Assembly: GCA_963662645.2 (NCBI GenBank)
Contig: OY759762.1
Location: forward strand, 2,976,001 to 3,040,000
DNA from: Aldehydirespirator sp963662645
GTDB taxonomy: Bacteria; Actinomycetota; Acidimicrobiia; Acidimicrobiales; Aldehydirespiratoraceae
Reading direction: 5' to 3'
Length of the DNA stretch: 64,000 bases
Below are positions 63,904-64,000 of the stretch, one piece after another. The position numbers and the translations under genes are program-made. The notes under the pieces are model-generated. The model had not been told where the DNA came from. It worked only from the letters and a program-made list of their open reading frames with translations, and made no database searches. Each line of letters begins with the position of its first letter. Position 1 is the first letter of the stretch.

Positions 63904-64000
63904 TCAGGCCGCCCCGGCCAGTGCGGCGCCGATGGCCTCCAGGGCCGGGCGGGCTTCAAGCAGCAGCCGGGGGTCGCCGCTGAGGTGCAGCCTCCCCTCC
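63904..64000 (-). CDS. C-terminus of an unidentified protein (runs off the window)
   Basis: The last 32 codons of a minus-strand gene read GRLHLSGDPRLLLEARPAL and end at TGA 63904-63906. The style resembles the C-terminal end of SCP2 or maleylpyruvate-isomerase-like proteins, but the piece is too short to name. It is convergent with the Fpg-family gene, whose stop lies 21 bases away. Confidence 0.4.
   Translation of the reverse strand, partial: EGRLHLSGDPRLLLEARPALEAIGAALAGAA

Overview
The window is high-GC DNA with the gene content of an Actinomycetota chromosome. A WhiB-family iron-sulfur regulator, a mycothiol-dependent maleylpyruvate-isomerase-like protein, many GTG starts and many acyl-CoA, SDR and CoA-transferase genes point that way. 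An environmental member of the Acidimicrobiia or a relative is my inference; no rRNA or other marker in the window settles it. I saw no rRNA, tRNA or CRISPR array.

Region 1 (1-15.5 kb) is a defence island. A type I restriction-modification system is all on the minus strand: hsdM and hsdS overlap at 12.3-15.5 kb, and hsdR lies about 10.8 kb further on (1-1475, running off the window). The DNA between hsdS and hsdR holds a RelE/HigB-like toxin with an unusual partner, a three-TM membrane protein operonic with a small protein made of two copies of a Trp/Arg-rich 42-residue unit, a convergent AAA+ ATPase, a HEPN-like protein, a frameshifted HNH gene cut by an IS3-family element, an eroded ISL3-like transposase, a frameshifted OLD-family ATPase-TOPRIM nuclease, and an unrecognised co-directional protein. 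The membrane protein/Trp-Arg-repeat pair is the best candidate here for something undescribed.

Region 2 (15.6-39.1 kb) is mostly catabolic. It has a surface lipoprotein, thiolase and aldehyde dehydrogenase, a DUF5678-like/retropepsin pair, an FAD-linked 2-hydroxyacid oxidase, and a peroxiredoxin whose peroxidatic position is an in-frame TGA (probable selenocysteine). A cluster for the pyrone-dicarboxylate branch of aromatic degradation follows (ligJ, ligI, ligU) next to a 2-methylfumaryl-CoA-isomerase-like CoA transferase and a WhiB regulator. Next come a Rieske oxygenase, an FAD/GcvT fusion dehydrogenase and a HisC-like aminotransferase that look like an N-methylated amine pathway, and an MmgE/PrpD protein.

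Region 3 (39.1-47.7 kb) mixes possible defence genes (RusA-like plus AHJR/HEPN-like protein, Abi-C-type protein, Fic protein) with an SDR, an acyl-CoA synthetase and a secreted SLH/RCC1-repeat protein. Region 4 (47.8-56.5 kb) carries fatty-acid or aromatic CoA metabolism (amidohydrolase, acyl-CoA dehydrogenase, enoyl-CoA hydratase, SDR, PlsC, a methylmalonyl-CoA mutase small subunit) broken by two toxin-antitoxin loci. Region 5 (56.7-64 kb) is core-like: isocitrate dehydrogenase, a heterodimeric ABC exporter, malate dehydrogenase and Fpg glycosylase.

Two families of dispersed intergenic repeats cut across these regions: a 72-bp-period palindromic element (19.1, 58.0 and, diverged, 62.9 kb) and an inverted-repeat-flanked element with a conserved core (17.6, 32.5, 37.6, 55.7 and 56.6 kb).
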